Notes under the pieces: model-generated | What the model was told of the DNA's origin: nothing | What the model saw: only the letters and a program-made list of their open reading frames with translations | Database searches by the model: none | Origin: an uncultured Bacilli bacterium | Lineage (GTDB): Bacteria > Bacillota_I > Bacilli_A > RF39 > UBA660 | Direction of reading: 5' to 3' | Assembly: GCA_947623855.1 (NCBI GenBank) | Contig: CANQHW010000011.1 | Span: 1 to 15,224 of the forward strand | Length of the DNA stretch: 15,224 bases | Program-made: the position numbers and the translations under genes | Part shown: positions 1 to 8,630 of the stretch, piece by piece | Layout of the letters: every line of letters starts with the position of its first letter | Position numbering within the stretch: position 1 is the stretch's first letter

Positions 1-1066
1 AGTCACTATGGGATAGCATTTCACTTAAGTTTTCTCGAGAAGCAAAAAGACGAATTTTTTGTCTAAAAGTTGAAACAATACCTCCTTTGGTATCACTTGG
101 AGCATTAATGGTATTTGAAGCAAAGATATATGCACTTGATGCTTCTCCTTTAGCTTTGAAATACTCTCTTATATAATCAGAAGTTCCAAACCTTTCTTCT
201 CCAACGGTACTCATTACACTAATAGAATTTAAGTTTATTTCTTCAGGTTTGGCATCTTCAAATAATCCTAAAGCTAGTCCAGAAAAATAATCGGCTGCAC
301 TCTTTTCCCAGAAAGAACTATCTTTGTTTTTAGGGTCATATAAAATGTTTAAAGCCACGTCATCTAAAAGCTCGGTTGCTTTATCCATATTACCTTGTTT
401 CATATATTGATAAGGTAAAAATAATGGATTCCAAGCATTACCATTTTGTGGTTCCCGGAAGTTTAATAAAATAACATTATAACCTTGTTTTTTTAAGAAC
501 TCCGCACTTGAACGATATAGTTCTCCTTTAGGGTCGGTAATAATCATACTTTCATTATTCCGAGCTAATAAATTAACCATTGGTTTAACTAAACATTCGG
601 ATTTACCAGAACCAGAAGAACCGATAACTAAACTGTGGTATTCGCCATTATCAACATAAATTTGTTTACCGTTATTGATTAGGGGAATACCAGCAACACC
701 AGCATTTTCTTTAGTTAAATCAACTAATTCAACATCTTTATCTTCCTTGATTTCTTTTTCTTTGGCCCATCTACTATAACCTTTTTCTTTTTTCTCTCCT
801 ATTTTAAGTCCAATACCTTTACCTTTTTCTTTATCAAAGATATATGATGAAACAGAGGTAAATATTAAAATTAAAATAGTAAAGAATAAAAGAAAAGTTA
901 CCCCAATGTATCTAGATGTAAAAGCTGGAAAAGGATTTAAACCCGCAAATGTGCCATCATTACCAAAGGAAGCAAGATTTAAAACGCCGATACAACATAA
1001 ATATAAAAGTAATATACAAAATATACAAAATATTACAAAGTCTTTAAAACTAACTCTAAATTTCAT
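1..1066 (-). CDS. virD4: VirD4/TraG-family type IV coupling protein (partial, C-terminus off the left edge)
   Basis: This is the inner-membrane ATPase that recruits DNA-protein substrates to the conjugation channel. I translated 355 residues from the ATG at 1066, which is preceded by an AGGTGG ribosome binding site; the frame is open to base 1. Two hydrophobic segments (about residues 9-29 and 53-77) form the membrane anchor. The cytosolic NTPase domain follows, with Walker A GSSGSGKSE at 149-157, the family motif DPKGELY at 178-184 and NFREP..GNAWNPL at about 202-215. The Walker B motif and all-alpha domain would lie outside the window. It is the last visible gene of the T4SS operon, 42 bases after the lipoprotein gene. 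The fold assignment is firm. The subfamily (TraG, TcpA-like or PcfC-like) is not resolvable here, although the DPKGE and N-terminal two-helix layout favour VirD4/TraG/PcfC over FtsK-like TcpA. Confidence 0.95.
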   Translation of the reverse strand, partial: MKFRVSFKDFVIFCIFCILLLYLCCIGVLNLASFGNDGTFAGLNPFPAFTSRYIGVTFLLFFTILILIFTSVSSYIFDKEKGKGIGLKIGEKKEKGYSRWAKEKEIKEDKDVELVDLTKENAGVAGIPLINNGKQIYVDNGEYHSLVIGSSGSGKSECLVKPMVNLLARNNESMIITDPKGELYRSSAEFLKKQGYNVILLNFREPQNGNAWNPLFLPYQYMKQGNMDKATELLDDVALNILYDPKNKDSSFWEKSAADYFSGLALGLFEDAKPEEINLNSISVMSTVGEERFGTSDYIREYFKAKGEASSAYIFASNTINAPSDTKGGIVSTFRQKIRLFASRENLSEMLSHSD

Positions 1067-1108
1067 ATGCACCACCTAACTTGCTATACATAATTATACA
1101 ATAAAATA

Positions 1109-1867
1109 CTAAACTTTACTACGATTATTTCTAATTTTCACTAATATTATTAAGGTTATAAAGAAGACTCCTAAAATAGAGATAATTATTGGCCAGTTAT
1201 TAGATTTATCTTTATTTGTTTCGTTATTAGGAATGGAAGGTTGGGGATCTTCGGCATTTTCATTGGGATTAGGAGAATTATTTTCGTTATTATTAGATTT
1301 TGCTTTTGATAGAACTAATTTTACATTTTTACTACGATAATTATCTAGATTATATTCCCAAGTATAAGTATTACCAGTTATTTTATCAGCATTATTTTCT
1401 AAAACTTCTAAATCAGTAGTAATATTAATATTTAAGTTTGTTAGTGCTGAATTATTAAAAAATTGCATACTTTTACCAGAATTAATACTTATTTTATTAT
1501 TATCATTAGTAAAGGTATTGTTAAGTAAATATAAACTCCAAATAGTTGTTTTAGGATAATCTTCTAATTTATGATTATAACTAAAATTATAGTTGAAAGT
1601 ATTAGCATTTTCTATAAGATTACTTTTATTATAATATATAGCACCATCTAATTTAGTAGTATAGTTATCAATAATTCCATCATACAAATAAACAGGATAC
1701 CAACTATTATAAAATGCTATAATATCTTCTCTTGTTCTATTATCAGTTATATTATCATTAACACTAATATTTTCTTTAATATTATTTTCATCAATGGTAA
1801 CGTTATAATTTACCGTACAACCGCTTAAGATAAGTATAAAGCTAAAAAGAATTAATATTTTTTTCAT
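1109..1867 (-). CDS. Lipoprotein with additional C-terminal transmembrane segment, T4SS-associated
   Basis: A 252-residue exported lipoprotein of unknown function. The N-terminus is a lipoprotein signal peptide with lipobox LSGC (Cys17 would be the lipidated residue). The body is Asn/Tyr-rich and probably beta-rich. A low-complexity N/P/E/D linker (about 192-222) leads to a transmembrane helix (about 226-244) and a basic tail KIRNNRSKV. I chose the ATG at 1867 over the in-frame GTG at 1876 because the ATG overlaps the upstream stop as ATGA, gives a canonical signal peptide and has AGGAAGG at suitable spacing. Being anchored at both ends would form a membrane-tethered loop outside the cell. 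The pattern C-x-x-N-Y right after the lipobox resembles DUF3153/LppM-type lipoproteins, but only loosely. Its place between the wall hydrolase and VirD4 suggests a T4SS accessory or surface role (inference). Confidence 0.8.
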   Translation of the reverse strand: MKKILILFSFILILSGCTVNYNVTIDENNIKENISVNDNITDNRTREDIIAFYNSWYPVYLYDGIIDNYTTKLDGAIYYNKSNLIENANTFNYNFSYNHKLEDYPKTTIWSLYLLNNTFTNDNNKISINSGKSMQFFNNSALTNLNINITTDLEVLENNADKITGNTYTWEYNLDNYRSKNVKLVLSKAKSNNNENNSPNPNENAEDPQPSIPNNETNKDKSNNWPIIISILGVFFITLIILVKIRNNRSKV

Positions 1868-3735
1868 CGTGGACACGTCCTTCCTCTACCACAACAAGCT
1901 GGTAAACCACTAAGTAATGTAAATGGATCAACTCGTGCGCCGCTAAGTGTTTGAACTTCGAAATGTAAGTGGTACCCAGTAGAATTACCTGTAGTTCCTA
2001 CGACTCCAATTTGTTGTCCTTGAGCTACTCTTTGGCCCATGGAAACAAAAGGTGGTTGATCAAAGTGCGCATAAATGGTCATATAATTATTATCTGTTTT
2101 AATTTTTACACCATTACCATAACTCCAATCTAAGCCATTAGTTCCTACTATTCCGACTCCTACTACTGTTCCAGAAGCAGAAGCATAAACTGGAGTACCT
2201 TGAGCTCTTCTGATATCCATACCATAGTGGCCATCTACTCCGATACCTCGTGAACAAGTATTGGGAGCATCCATTCCGGTTACTGGCCATGCGAAGCCAG
2301 AATCTCCTGTTGGTAAATCGGCGCTTCCTTCTCCTCCTGGCGGATATAAAGGAGTACCTTTTTTATCCATCTCAATAATATTTACTAGTTTAATTTCAAT
2401 ATTACCATCATAATAATATGCCAAAATATCTTTCCAGCCATAATCTTTAACGGTGTTTAAGTAAAGGGCACCATATTTACTCATACTTATACCATTATTA
2501 TTTATACATTGATCTTCGGTATTTTTATCATTTACATTATCATCAACCCATTGTTTATCTAAAGCTTGGTTTCTTTCTGTGAGATAATAAAATTCATCAT
2601 CGGTATGGTCTTCACATAAAGCATTAAAATTAGTATCTATATATTGATTATTAACTACTAAAACATAATTATGAGTATCTTTAACAATTTTTATAATATC
2701 TTCATTGTTAGCAGAAGTATAATCAATGGCTTTAGTTATATTTCCATTGATTCCATCAGTTTGAGTTTCATCAATGTAACAAAAATTATCTTCTATACTA
2801 CTATTATTAAATAAATAGGTTCGAATAGCTATTGCAAAGTCATAATATAAAGCTTCATTTTCAAACTCTCCTACTTCTTTTTCAACAAGCCAGGCAACAT
2901 AATCATCTAAAGGAAGAGAGGGAATTAAATCATATTTTTCTTCGATTAACGTATTTTGAGTTTCTATATCATTATTTCTAATAGCTTCCTGTATTTTTTG
3001 GTTTATCTCTTCTAATTCATCTTTTAAAAGTTCTAAATCTTCATTAAAGATAATTCTACTACATGTATTTAAAGTGGTATATTCATAGGTAATATGTTCT
3101 TCGTCGTTTATTTGATTATAAAACATAACTAATAAAAAGATTAAAATAAAAAATATAATACCAACAACAGGTAATAAAACTAATACTTCTGGAGGTAATT
3201 TTATTTCTCCTTTAGCAGTATCATTAATATTATTTTTTTTACTATGTTTTTGTCTAAGGCTTTCTAATTCGTCATTAGGTTTATCTTGAGGAGTAACATC
3301 TTGGTTAATAGTATCGGGATTTATAGTGATATTGCTTGGTTCATTATGAGAATCAGACATCTGTAAAGAAGGATTATAACCATGATTATCTAAATTGATA
3401 TTTTCAGGAGTTCCTTTACTAAAATCAGTTGGATTACCACCTATTAAATTATCGGCTAAATTGGTAGCAGTGGCGATTTTTTGATTATTATCAGCTAATT
3501 TTTCTTTAAGATTAGGGTCAATGGTACTAGCAGCTTCATTTACCTTTTTTGATATTTCGCGTTCAGCGTGATCGACTTCGGGAATTTTTTCTGCGGCCCC
3601 AATAGCGGCCCCTACTTCAGGTCCCCCATATGCTGAGCCCACTCCTTTAGCAACCGTACTTATAATTCTTTTGGTAGAATCAGCTGCTTGTTCATCTTGG
3701 ACTTTTTGTTGAGTTTCTTTTTCTTCATCACTCAT
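1864..3735 (-). CDS. Membrane-anchored SpoIID-like / M23 peptidase fusion, T4SS cell-wall hydrolase
   Basis: A 623-residue bitopic protein expected to open peptidoglycan for the conjugation channel. Residues 1-180 are hydrophilic and cytosolic, about 184-206 are a transmembrane helix, and a charged helical stretch follows (225-265). Residues about 275-450 match the SpoIID/LytB pattern: LDDYVAWLVEKEV (E287 at the position of the SpoIID catalytic Glu), then EALYYDFAIAIRTYLF, and a C-terminal signature SMSKYGALYL...W.DILAYYYDGNIE. After a Gly/Pro linker, residues about 482-605 are an M23 (LytM) domain with H503-x-G-x-D507, YAH557 and HLH (589-591), so the zinc ligands are intact. The gene ends in a Cys/Arg-rich tail. 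I chose the ATG at 3735 over a TTG at 3744 because TAGGAG lies 9 bases upstream of it. The usual Gram-positive T4SS hydrolases pair a lysozyme-like domain with NlpC/P60 or CHAP, so SpoIID here is unusual. Confidence 0.88.
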   Translation of the reverse strand: MSDEEKETQQKVQDEQAADSTKRIISTVAKGVGSAYGGPEVGAAIGAAEKIPEVDHAEREISKKVNEAASTIDPNLKEKLADNNQKIATATNLADNLIGGNPTDFSKGTPENINLDNHGYNPSLQMSDSHNEPSNITINPDTINQDVTPQDKPNDELESLRQKHSKKNNINDTAKGEIKLPPEVLVLLPVVGIIFFILIFLLVMFYNQINDEEHITYEYTTLNTCSRIIFNEDLELLKDELEEINQKIQEAIRNNDIETQNTLIEEKYDLIPSLPLDDYVAWLVEKEVGEFENEALYYDFAIAIRTYLFNNSSIEDNFCYIDETQTDGINGNITKAIDYTSANNEDIIKIVKDTHNYVLVVNNQYIDTNFNALCEDHTDDEFYYLTERNQALDKQWVDDNVNDKNTEDQCINNNGISMSKYGALYLNTVKDYGWKDILAYYYDGNIEIKLVNIIEMDKKGTPLYPPGGEGSADLPTGDSGFAWPVTGMDAPNTCSRGIGVDGHYGMDIRRAQGTPVYASASGTVVGVGIVGTNGLDWSYGNGVKIKTDNNYMTIYAHFDQPPFVSMGQRVAQGQQIGVVGTTGNSTGYHLHFEVQTLSGARVDPFTLLSGLPACCGRGRTCPR

Positions 3736-3759
3736 GCTTATCAACTCCTAAATTGGTAA

Positions 3760-5547
3760 CTAAAATCCGCCGCTAGCTCCAAAACTATCTAATTCTTCTT
3801 GGGTACAAACGACTTTAATGCGCATTCTTCGATTACCACAAACAAATAAGCCTTCCCCTTGATTATAATACTTAATAGTATCTTTTTCACTTTCATTTAA
3901 ATCAATTAATAATGCTAAATCATCAACCGCTTGTTTTTTTAGATTCATTATTAAATAGTATGAAGCATTATCAAATATGGCTTTACCATGCATTATTAAA
4001 TTAGGGGCTGCAAAGTCGGTTGGTTGTTGGGTTATAATTATGGTACCAGAGTTATATTTACGACTTCTTCTTTGAATTTGCGCTAGGAACTCTGCCCCAA
4101 GTTCATTTCGACTAGATAATAAAACATGGGCTTCATCGACATATAACACACTAGTGGTCTCCACATCTAAACACATACCCCAAGCATATTTTAAGATATT
4201 AAAGAATAGGGCATTACGGACATTTTCATCACTAGTCATTAATTCTCTGATATTAAAGACAATTAAATTACTATTAATATTTAAAGAGGTTTTGCCGGTA
4301 AAATAATATCTTAATTCTTTAACTAATGGTCTTATTTTTATTTCTAGTCTTCGTAAAATATCTTTTTCATGAGTTTCTTCCGGAATATTTAAAATTTTTC
4401 CATTAATCGTTGCATAAACGTCATCGAATGTTGGATAATCTTCACTAGTAAGTTTTGTAAAATCGGTTTCAAAATCTATTTTAAATCTTTTATAAGTATC
4501 TTGCACTACTTCACTAAAAAGGGTTAAGACATCGTCTTCAATAGAGGGAGAATAATATTTCATAAAAGCTTTTAGAGATTGAAGCGTTCTAGTTAATACG
4601 GCATAACCTGCCCCATTGGCAGAGGTATCATCATCGGCATCTAAAACAACTTCTAAGGGATTGATAAGACCATATTCCCCACCACGTCCTAAATCTAGGA
4701 AGTCTCCTCCAACATTTTTACATAAATCTTCTAGTTCACCTTCAGGGTCGATAGCAATTACTTTGTAATCACTTCTAATGTGCGTTCTTAAAAGAAGTTT
4801 GGCAGCAGTAGATTTACCGGAACCAGAAGCACCTAAGATTATCATATTAGCATTAACGCGGTTGCTTTCTTTTTTCTCTTTATATAAGAATTGATTAAAT
4901 AATACTACTCCACCAGAAAAGTCCACACCAAATAAAGTGGCGTTCCCAGGATCTTTTACACTATCAAAGATAAAAGGATACATCGCCGCTAAAGTAGGAG
5001 ATGGTATTGGAATACCTATTCTATTTTCAATATCTTGTTTAGGGAAGATTGGTAAAATTGATTTTAAAACTTTTTCTTGTTCAAATAATAATGGAACCCC
5101 TTGTAAAGATAAAGCTTCTAAGAATCCTCTTACTTGAACTTTCTTCATATCTAATTCTTCTTTAGAATCAGCCATAATTAGTAAGTGTAATTGAAAGTCA
5201 AAGATTCTGGATTGGGTAGATGCTATCATTTTAATGAAACTATCTAATGATTCATAATCTTGTCTTAATCTTTCTTGAATAGTTTTATCATTTTCGGTTT
5301 GATAACGCATTTTTAAATCGGCGATTTCTTTATTTAAAGTTTTAGACATCGTCGTATAATCGATAGGAATATGTTTAGCTACTAATTTAACTCCCGCAAT
5401 ATTCGTAAGATTAGCTAAATAACCTGGTCTTATGTATTTGGGGTAACTTACTATGGTAAGGATTGTAGCATATTTATCACTAATGATAAATTCATTACTT
5501 TTAAACTCCATTCCTTTTGGAGCTATTTCGCTTTTAAAACTACTCAT
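3760..5547 (-). CDS. virB4: VirB4/TrsE-type conjugation ATPase
   Basis: The main energising ATPase of the T4SS, acting at the cytosolic face of the channel. The 595 residues contain the second part of the VirB4 N-terminal domain (about 1-210), then Walker A GASGSGKST (239-247), DPEGE (267-271), Walker B VLYVDEAH (467-474) and ITQQPTDF (505-512), a motif typical of VirB4 ATPases. There is no membrane segment. The start ATG shares one base with the stop of the preceding gene (TAATG), indicating translational coupling with the TrsD-like protein. Together the two (185 + 595 aa) equal the length of a single-chain Gram-positive VirB4 such as ConE or Orf16, matching the TrsD/TrsE arrangement of staphylococcal conjugative plasmids. 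Its neighbours PrgI and VirB6 support the role. Confidence 0.95.
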   Translation of the reverse strand: MSSFKSEIAPKGMEFKSNEFIISDKYATILTIVSYPKYIRPGYLANLTNIAGVKLVAKHIPIDYTTMSKTLNKEIADLKMRYQTENDKTIQERLRQDYESLDSFIKMIASTQSRIFDFQLHLLIMADSKEELDMKKVQVRGFLEALSLQGVPLLFEQEKVLKSILPIFPKQDIENRIGIPIPSPTLAAMYPFIFDSVKDPGNATLFGVDFSGGVVLFNQFLYKEKKESNRVNANMIILGASGSGKSTAAKLLLRTHIRSDYKVIAIDPEGELEDLCKNVGGDFLDLGRGGEYGLINPLEVVLDADDDTSANGAGYAVLTRTLQSLKAFMKYYSPSIEDDVLTLFSEVVQDTYKRFKIDFETDFTKLTSEDYPTFDDVYATINGKILNIPEETHEKDILRRLEIKIRPLVKELRYYFTGKTSLNINSNLIVFNIRELMTSDENVRNALFFNILKYAWGMCLDVETTSVLYVDEAHVLLSSRNELGAEFLAQIQRRSRKYNSGTIIITQQPTDFAAPNLIMHGKAIFDNASYYLIMNLKKQAVDDLALLIDLNESEKDTIKYYNQGEGLFVCGNRRMRIKVVCTQEELDSFGASGGF

Positions 5548-6104
5548 TATGACATCACCGTCCCAAAATTTGTGGTTGCTCCCCCATTTAGGAAGTTATC
5601 TAAAATCATTCGTAAATCCGAGTTGGATACTTGCATAGAATTAATACCAGCATTAGCTAAATTAGCCATTAAATTGTGTAATCTTTTTTGAATTATTTCT
5701 AATTTTTTTTCTTTAAATAGAATAAAATATTCCGTATCAACAACGTTATATTCAGCACCCATAAACGCATTAGCTTTATTGATATCTTGCATAATGATTT
5801 TGCGGGCGGCGGCGGTTTTAGCTCTGTTGTAGGTCATTTGTAAGTGGGCAAGATAGGCATTAATATCAACAGGGCGATCTGCTACTACTAACCAAAATTC
5901 ATAATCTATAATATTATAAAAATTTCTTAAGTTAAATAAAACGTTATCTCTTTCTTGAGGATCAAGTATAAAAATATTTTTAGGGATAATTTTAATACCA
6001 GTTACATAGTATCCATTTTCTAATTGAATCATTCCATTTAAAATATTTTTAATAGGAAGCCAATCTTCGGAATATTTACCTCCTCTACTGCTCTCTATGA
6101 ACAT
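5547..6104 (-). CDS. TrsD-like protein, separate VirB4 N-terminal domain
   Basis: A 185-residue soluble protein. It opens with the VirB4 N-terminal signature SEDWLPIKNILNGMIQLENG (residues 12-31), followed by YYVTGIKIIPKN, which normally starts single-chain VirB4/TraC ATPases; no Walker motif is present. The natural partner is the ATPase encoded immediately downstream (1-base overlap). An in-frame ATG exists at 6170, but it would overlap the PrgI gene by 86 bases and add residues unlike the family. The ATG at 6104 starts just before the conserved core and overlaps PrgI by only 20 bases, so I prefer it, although its ribosome binding site is weak and translation probably depends on coupling. 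The start is uncertain; the identity is fairly secure from order and motif. Confidence 0.8.
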   Translation of the reverse strand: MFIESSRGGKYSEDWLPIKNILNGMIQLENGYYVTGIKIIPKNIFILDPQERDNVLFNLRNFYNIIDYEFWLVVADRPVDINAYLAHLQMTYNRAKTAAARKIIMQDINKANAFMGAEYNVVDTEYFILFKEKKLEIIQKRLHNLMANLANAGINSMQVSNSDLRMILDNFLNGGATTNFGTVMS

Positions 6105-6402
6105 CGCGTATACACCAACCTTTCCAATAATACCTCTTTCTATTCGTAAAGAACTTATAAACATTGCCAATTAGTGTCATAACATTATGATAATATGGTA
6201 CAGGCATTACCAAAAAACCAGTTATTAAGGCCGGTAGTAGCATTACTACCATTTCAGTTATAGTATTGGTTTTAATCAGGAATAACATTACTAAAGTAAA
6301 GGTACATCCTATACCAAAGATTAGTAAATCTATGGGAGTGAAAAAACCTAATATTAACATTGATTTTTTGGAGTTTGCTGGTATCAAGTATGTATCATTC
6401 AT
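6085..6402 (-). CDS. prgI: PrgI-family (VirB3-like) T4SS membrane protein
   Basis: A small inner-membrane subunit of the Gram-positive conjugation channel, the counterpart of VirB3. The 105 residues show a short cytosolic N-terminus (YLIPANSKKSMLILGFFTPID), two adjacent hydrophobic helices (about 24-44 and 49-68) separated by a few residues, and a basic aromatic C-terminus KRYYWKGW typical of PrgI proteins. AAAGGGTG precedes the ATG. It sits 14 bases after the VirB6-like gene and directly before the VirB4 genes, which is the standard order for these systems. Confidence 0.88.
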   Translation of the reverse strand: MNDTYLIPANSKKSMLILGFFTPIDLLIFGIGCTFTLVMLFLIKTNTITEMVVMLLPALITGFLVMPVPYYHNVMTLIGNVYKFFTNRKRYYWKGWCIRDVHREQ

Positions 6403-6416
6403 TTATATCACCCTTT

Positions 6417-8621
6417 CTATTTTTTATTATCACCTTTAGCATCAGCATCAGGTTTAGAACCGCCACCTAGATCTAGTTTGTTATTTTTAATAGCGGCCTT
6501 TAAGACATCAGCCATCTTCTTATTTCCTTCTCTTTCATCAGCATCTTTCATATAAGTTTTAGCGGCATTATAATCTTTATGACGTGGGTCATTACGATAA
6601 GCATCTACAACTGTACTATAAGCTTTAGCATCTAATTTTTCTTCTTCTGCTATGTCTTTTTCGAATTGTTTTTCTAAATCTTTGAAACGTGAACTACTAT
6701 CGAATGTAGCTTTCGCAGTTTCTTGGTCAAAAGATGCTGCTAAATTAGTCCGCATAGCTTCAAGCTTTTGTTCATCTAAATTCATCGCTTGTTGTAATTC
6801 TTTATATTTAGCCATATCATCACCATTATAGATTTGATTATATTCATCTAAAGCTTTCTTTTGTAAATCTGCATCTGATAGATGAATTCCTTGATGAGCT
6901 AGTTCATCGTGAATTCTATTTTTAGTATTGATAAAGTCCATAGAAGAAGTAACTTCGTCTAATACAGCATCTCTTCGAGCTTTAATTTTATCAATTTCGC
7001 CATCAACGTATTTCGTTTGTTCCGCATCAACATAACTTTGACGATAAGAATCTATAAATTTATCTTTTCTATCTTTAATGTCTTGTTGATTTAGAAGGGC
7101 TTCTAACATTTGTCCTTTGGCATTACCAACCGCACTTATAAAATCTTCAGAGTTTTCAACTTTAGAAATATTAGCACGATGGAAGTTTTTAGCAGCATCA
7201 TTAGCTTTTTTAGTTTCTCCTTTAGCCCATCTTTCATAGTCGCCCCACATGGTATCTGGTCCATCTTTACCGCTAATTCGATGATAAGCGGCATCTCTTT
7301 GAGATCCGAATTGGTTGCCACCTTTAGCAGCACCAGTCACAGCTCCCGTACGCATTGAACTTCCCAGAGGTCCCCCATGTTTTAATGCAGACCATCCTCC
7401 TCCTAGAGCTCCAGTTATACCACCTGCAATAAAGCCTTGAGCTTTATCGATAGTACTAGCTAAAGGTTTACCAATTAAAGCAGCTTCTCTTATTTGATCT
7501 TTAATTCCCAGTTTTAGAGACCCTGATTTAATACCAACCATATTACTTATAAACTCAGGAGCTTTTTTAGCAAAGATTAGGAAGCCCAAAATTAATAAGA
7601 CTTTAGCAAGTAGTAAAACAAATATATCAGCATCAGGGCCACCAAAAATAACATCATCTAATTTACCAATACTCATTTGAATCATTAAAATTGCAAAAAA
7701 TACCACTAATAATCTGATAAATACTTCAGCAAATGTACTTAAGGTTCCTTTTAACCAATTATCAAATATTTTTTGACCTTGAGGTACTATTCTAGCAAGA
7801 ATAGGTATTGGAGCAACTAATTGATAATAAGCTAGTTTAATGGCTCTTACAGCAAGTCCAATACTGAAAGTTAATAAAAGATAAAAAGTTAAAACACCAC
7901 AAGCTAAAGATATTCCCATTGAATAATGTACTCTATTTTCCGGACTTGTATCAGAACGGGTATTTTTGACAAACTCATCAAAAATAGTAAAATCACCAGA
8001 ATCTTTGACATCTTCATATGCTTGGCACAAACTATAATCTTGATCATCTTCGGATTTTATATTTAATCCATAAGGATCTTCAGAATTTCCTGTAAAAAAG
8101 CTACTAAAGACTCCGACAGCCATATAATTTCCTACTTTTTTTAGACCATCTTTAGAGTTAAGATTAGCATCTTGGATTTTACTTCCCGTACTACAATCAA
8201 TTCTAGTTCCTCCTAAAGAGCCACCATTTAAAATAATGTTTTGAATTACTTGACTTCTTAATATTCTATTTTGAGCATCATAAGCAAAATTAAAAACAGT
8301 GGGAACTACTCCTAATAAAACAATACTTATCAAAACATTTTGTACGACTTTAATAGGAGAATTTTTCCCTTTAGATATATCATCAGGATTAACTAAAGAT
8401 TGTAACAAAGAAAAAGCAATAAGAAATAGTGCTACTACTCCGACGATAATATACATTCTATTAGCTATAGTTTGAAAATCTTTGGTAGTAAATATGGTAA
8501 AATCAGCAAGATAGACAAAAACTTGATATACATAACTGACAAAGGAATAAACTATCGAATCTAATAGAAGTAAAAGTGAAACAAAGGCATTTCTTATATT
8601 AAATGCTTCCATTAGTAACAT
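6417..8621 (-). CDS. VirB6/TrbL-like polytopic T4SS channel protein with long soluble tail
   Basis: A 734-residue membrane protein, most likely the VirB6-type inner-membrane channel. Hydrophobic helices are at about 12-35, 55-77, 90-112, 235-258, 298-318 and 332-352. The segment RAIKLAYYQLVAPIPILARI (259-278), just after the fourth helix, is of the kind conserved in Gram-positive VirB6/TrbL proteins. A Cys-containing loop (113-234) separates helices three and four and may be external. Residues about 396-440 are Gly/Ala-rich, and the remaining 290 residues are charged and helical, predicted cytosolic with coiled-coil character, ending in KPDADAKGDNKK. I chose the ATG at 8621 over a GTG at 8630 because TAGGTG lies six bases upstream of it. 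It starts 9 bases after the pilin gene. The family call rests on topology and context more than on a single motif. Confidence 0.82.
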   Translation of the reverse strand: MLLMEAFNIRNAFVSLLLLLDSIVYSFVSYVYQVFVYLADFTIFTTKDFQTIANRMYIIVGVVALFLIAFSLLQSLVNPDDISKGKNSPIKVVQNVLISIVLLGVVPTVFNFAYDAQNRILRSQVIQNIILNGGSLGGTRIDCSTGSKIQDANLNSKDGLKKVGNYMAVGVFSSFFTGNSEDPYGLNIKSEDDQDYSLCQAYEDVKDSGDFTIFDEFVKNTRSDTSPENRVHYSMGISLACGVLTFYLLLTFSIGLAVRAIKLAYYQLVAPIPILARIVPQGQKIFDNWLKGTLSTFAEVFIRLLVVFFAILMIQMSIGKLDDVIFGGPDADIFVLLLAKVLLILGFLIFAKKAPEFISNMVGIKSGSLKLGIKDQIREAALIGKPLASTIDKAQGFIAGGITGALGGGWSALKHGGPLGSSMRTGAVTGAAKGGNQFGSQRDAAYHRISGKDGPDTMWGDYERWAKGETKKANDAAKNFHRANISKVENSEDFISAVGNAKGQMLEALLNQQDIKDRKDKFIDSYRQSYVDAEQTKYVDGEIDKIKARRDAVLDEVTSSMDFINTKNRIHDELAHQGIHLSDADLQKKALDEYNQIYNGDDMAKYKELQQAMNLDEQKLEAMRTNLAASFDQETAKATFDSSSRFKDLEKQFEKDIAEEEKLDAKAYSTVVDAYRNDPRHKDYNAAKTYMKDADEREGNKKMADVLKAAIKNNKLDLGGGSKPDADAKGDNKK

Positions 8622-8630
8622 ACTTATCAC

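Noticed and set aside
4937..5137. Short plus-strand open frame within the VirB4 gene
   Set aside because: It is antisense to a well-supported ATPase gene, has no good ribosome binding site and no recognisable domain.
5547..6170. A frameshifted or broken virB4 gene
   Set aside because: Both parts have start signals, coupled TAATG junction and complete domains, and a TrsD/TrsE split is a known arrangement.
7110..7358. Plus- and minus-strand open frames inside the VirB6-like gene tail
   Set aside because: They lie in other frames of a long coding region with consistent composition; low complexity sequence explains their length.
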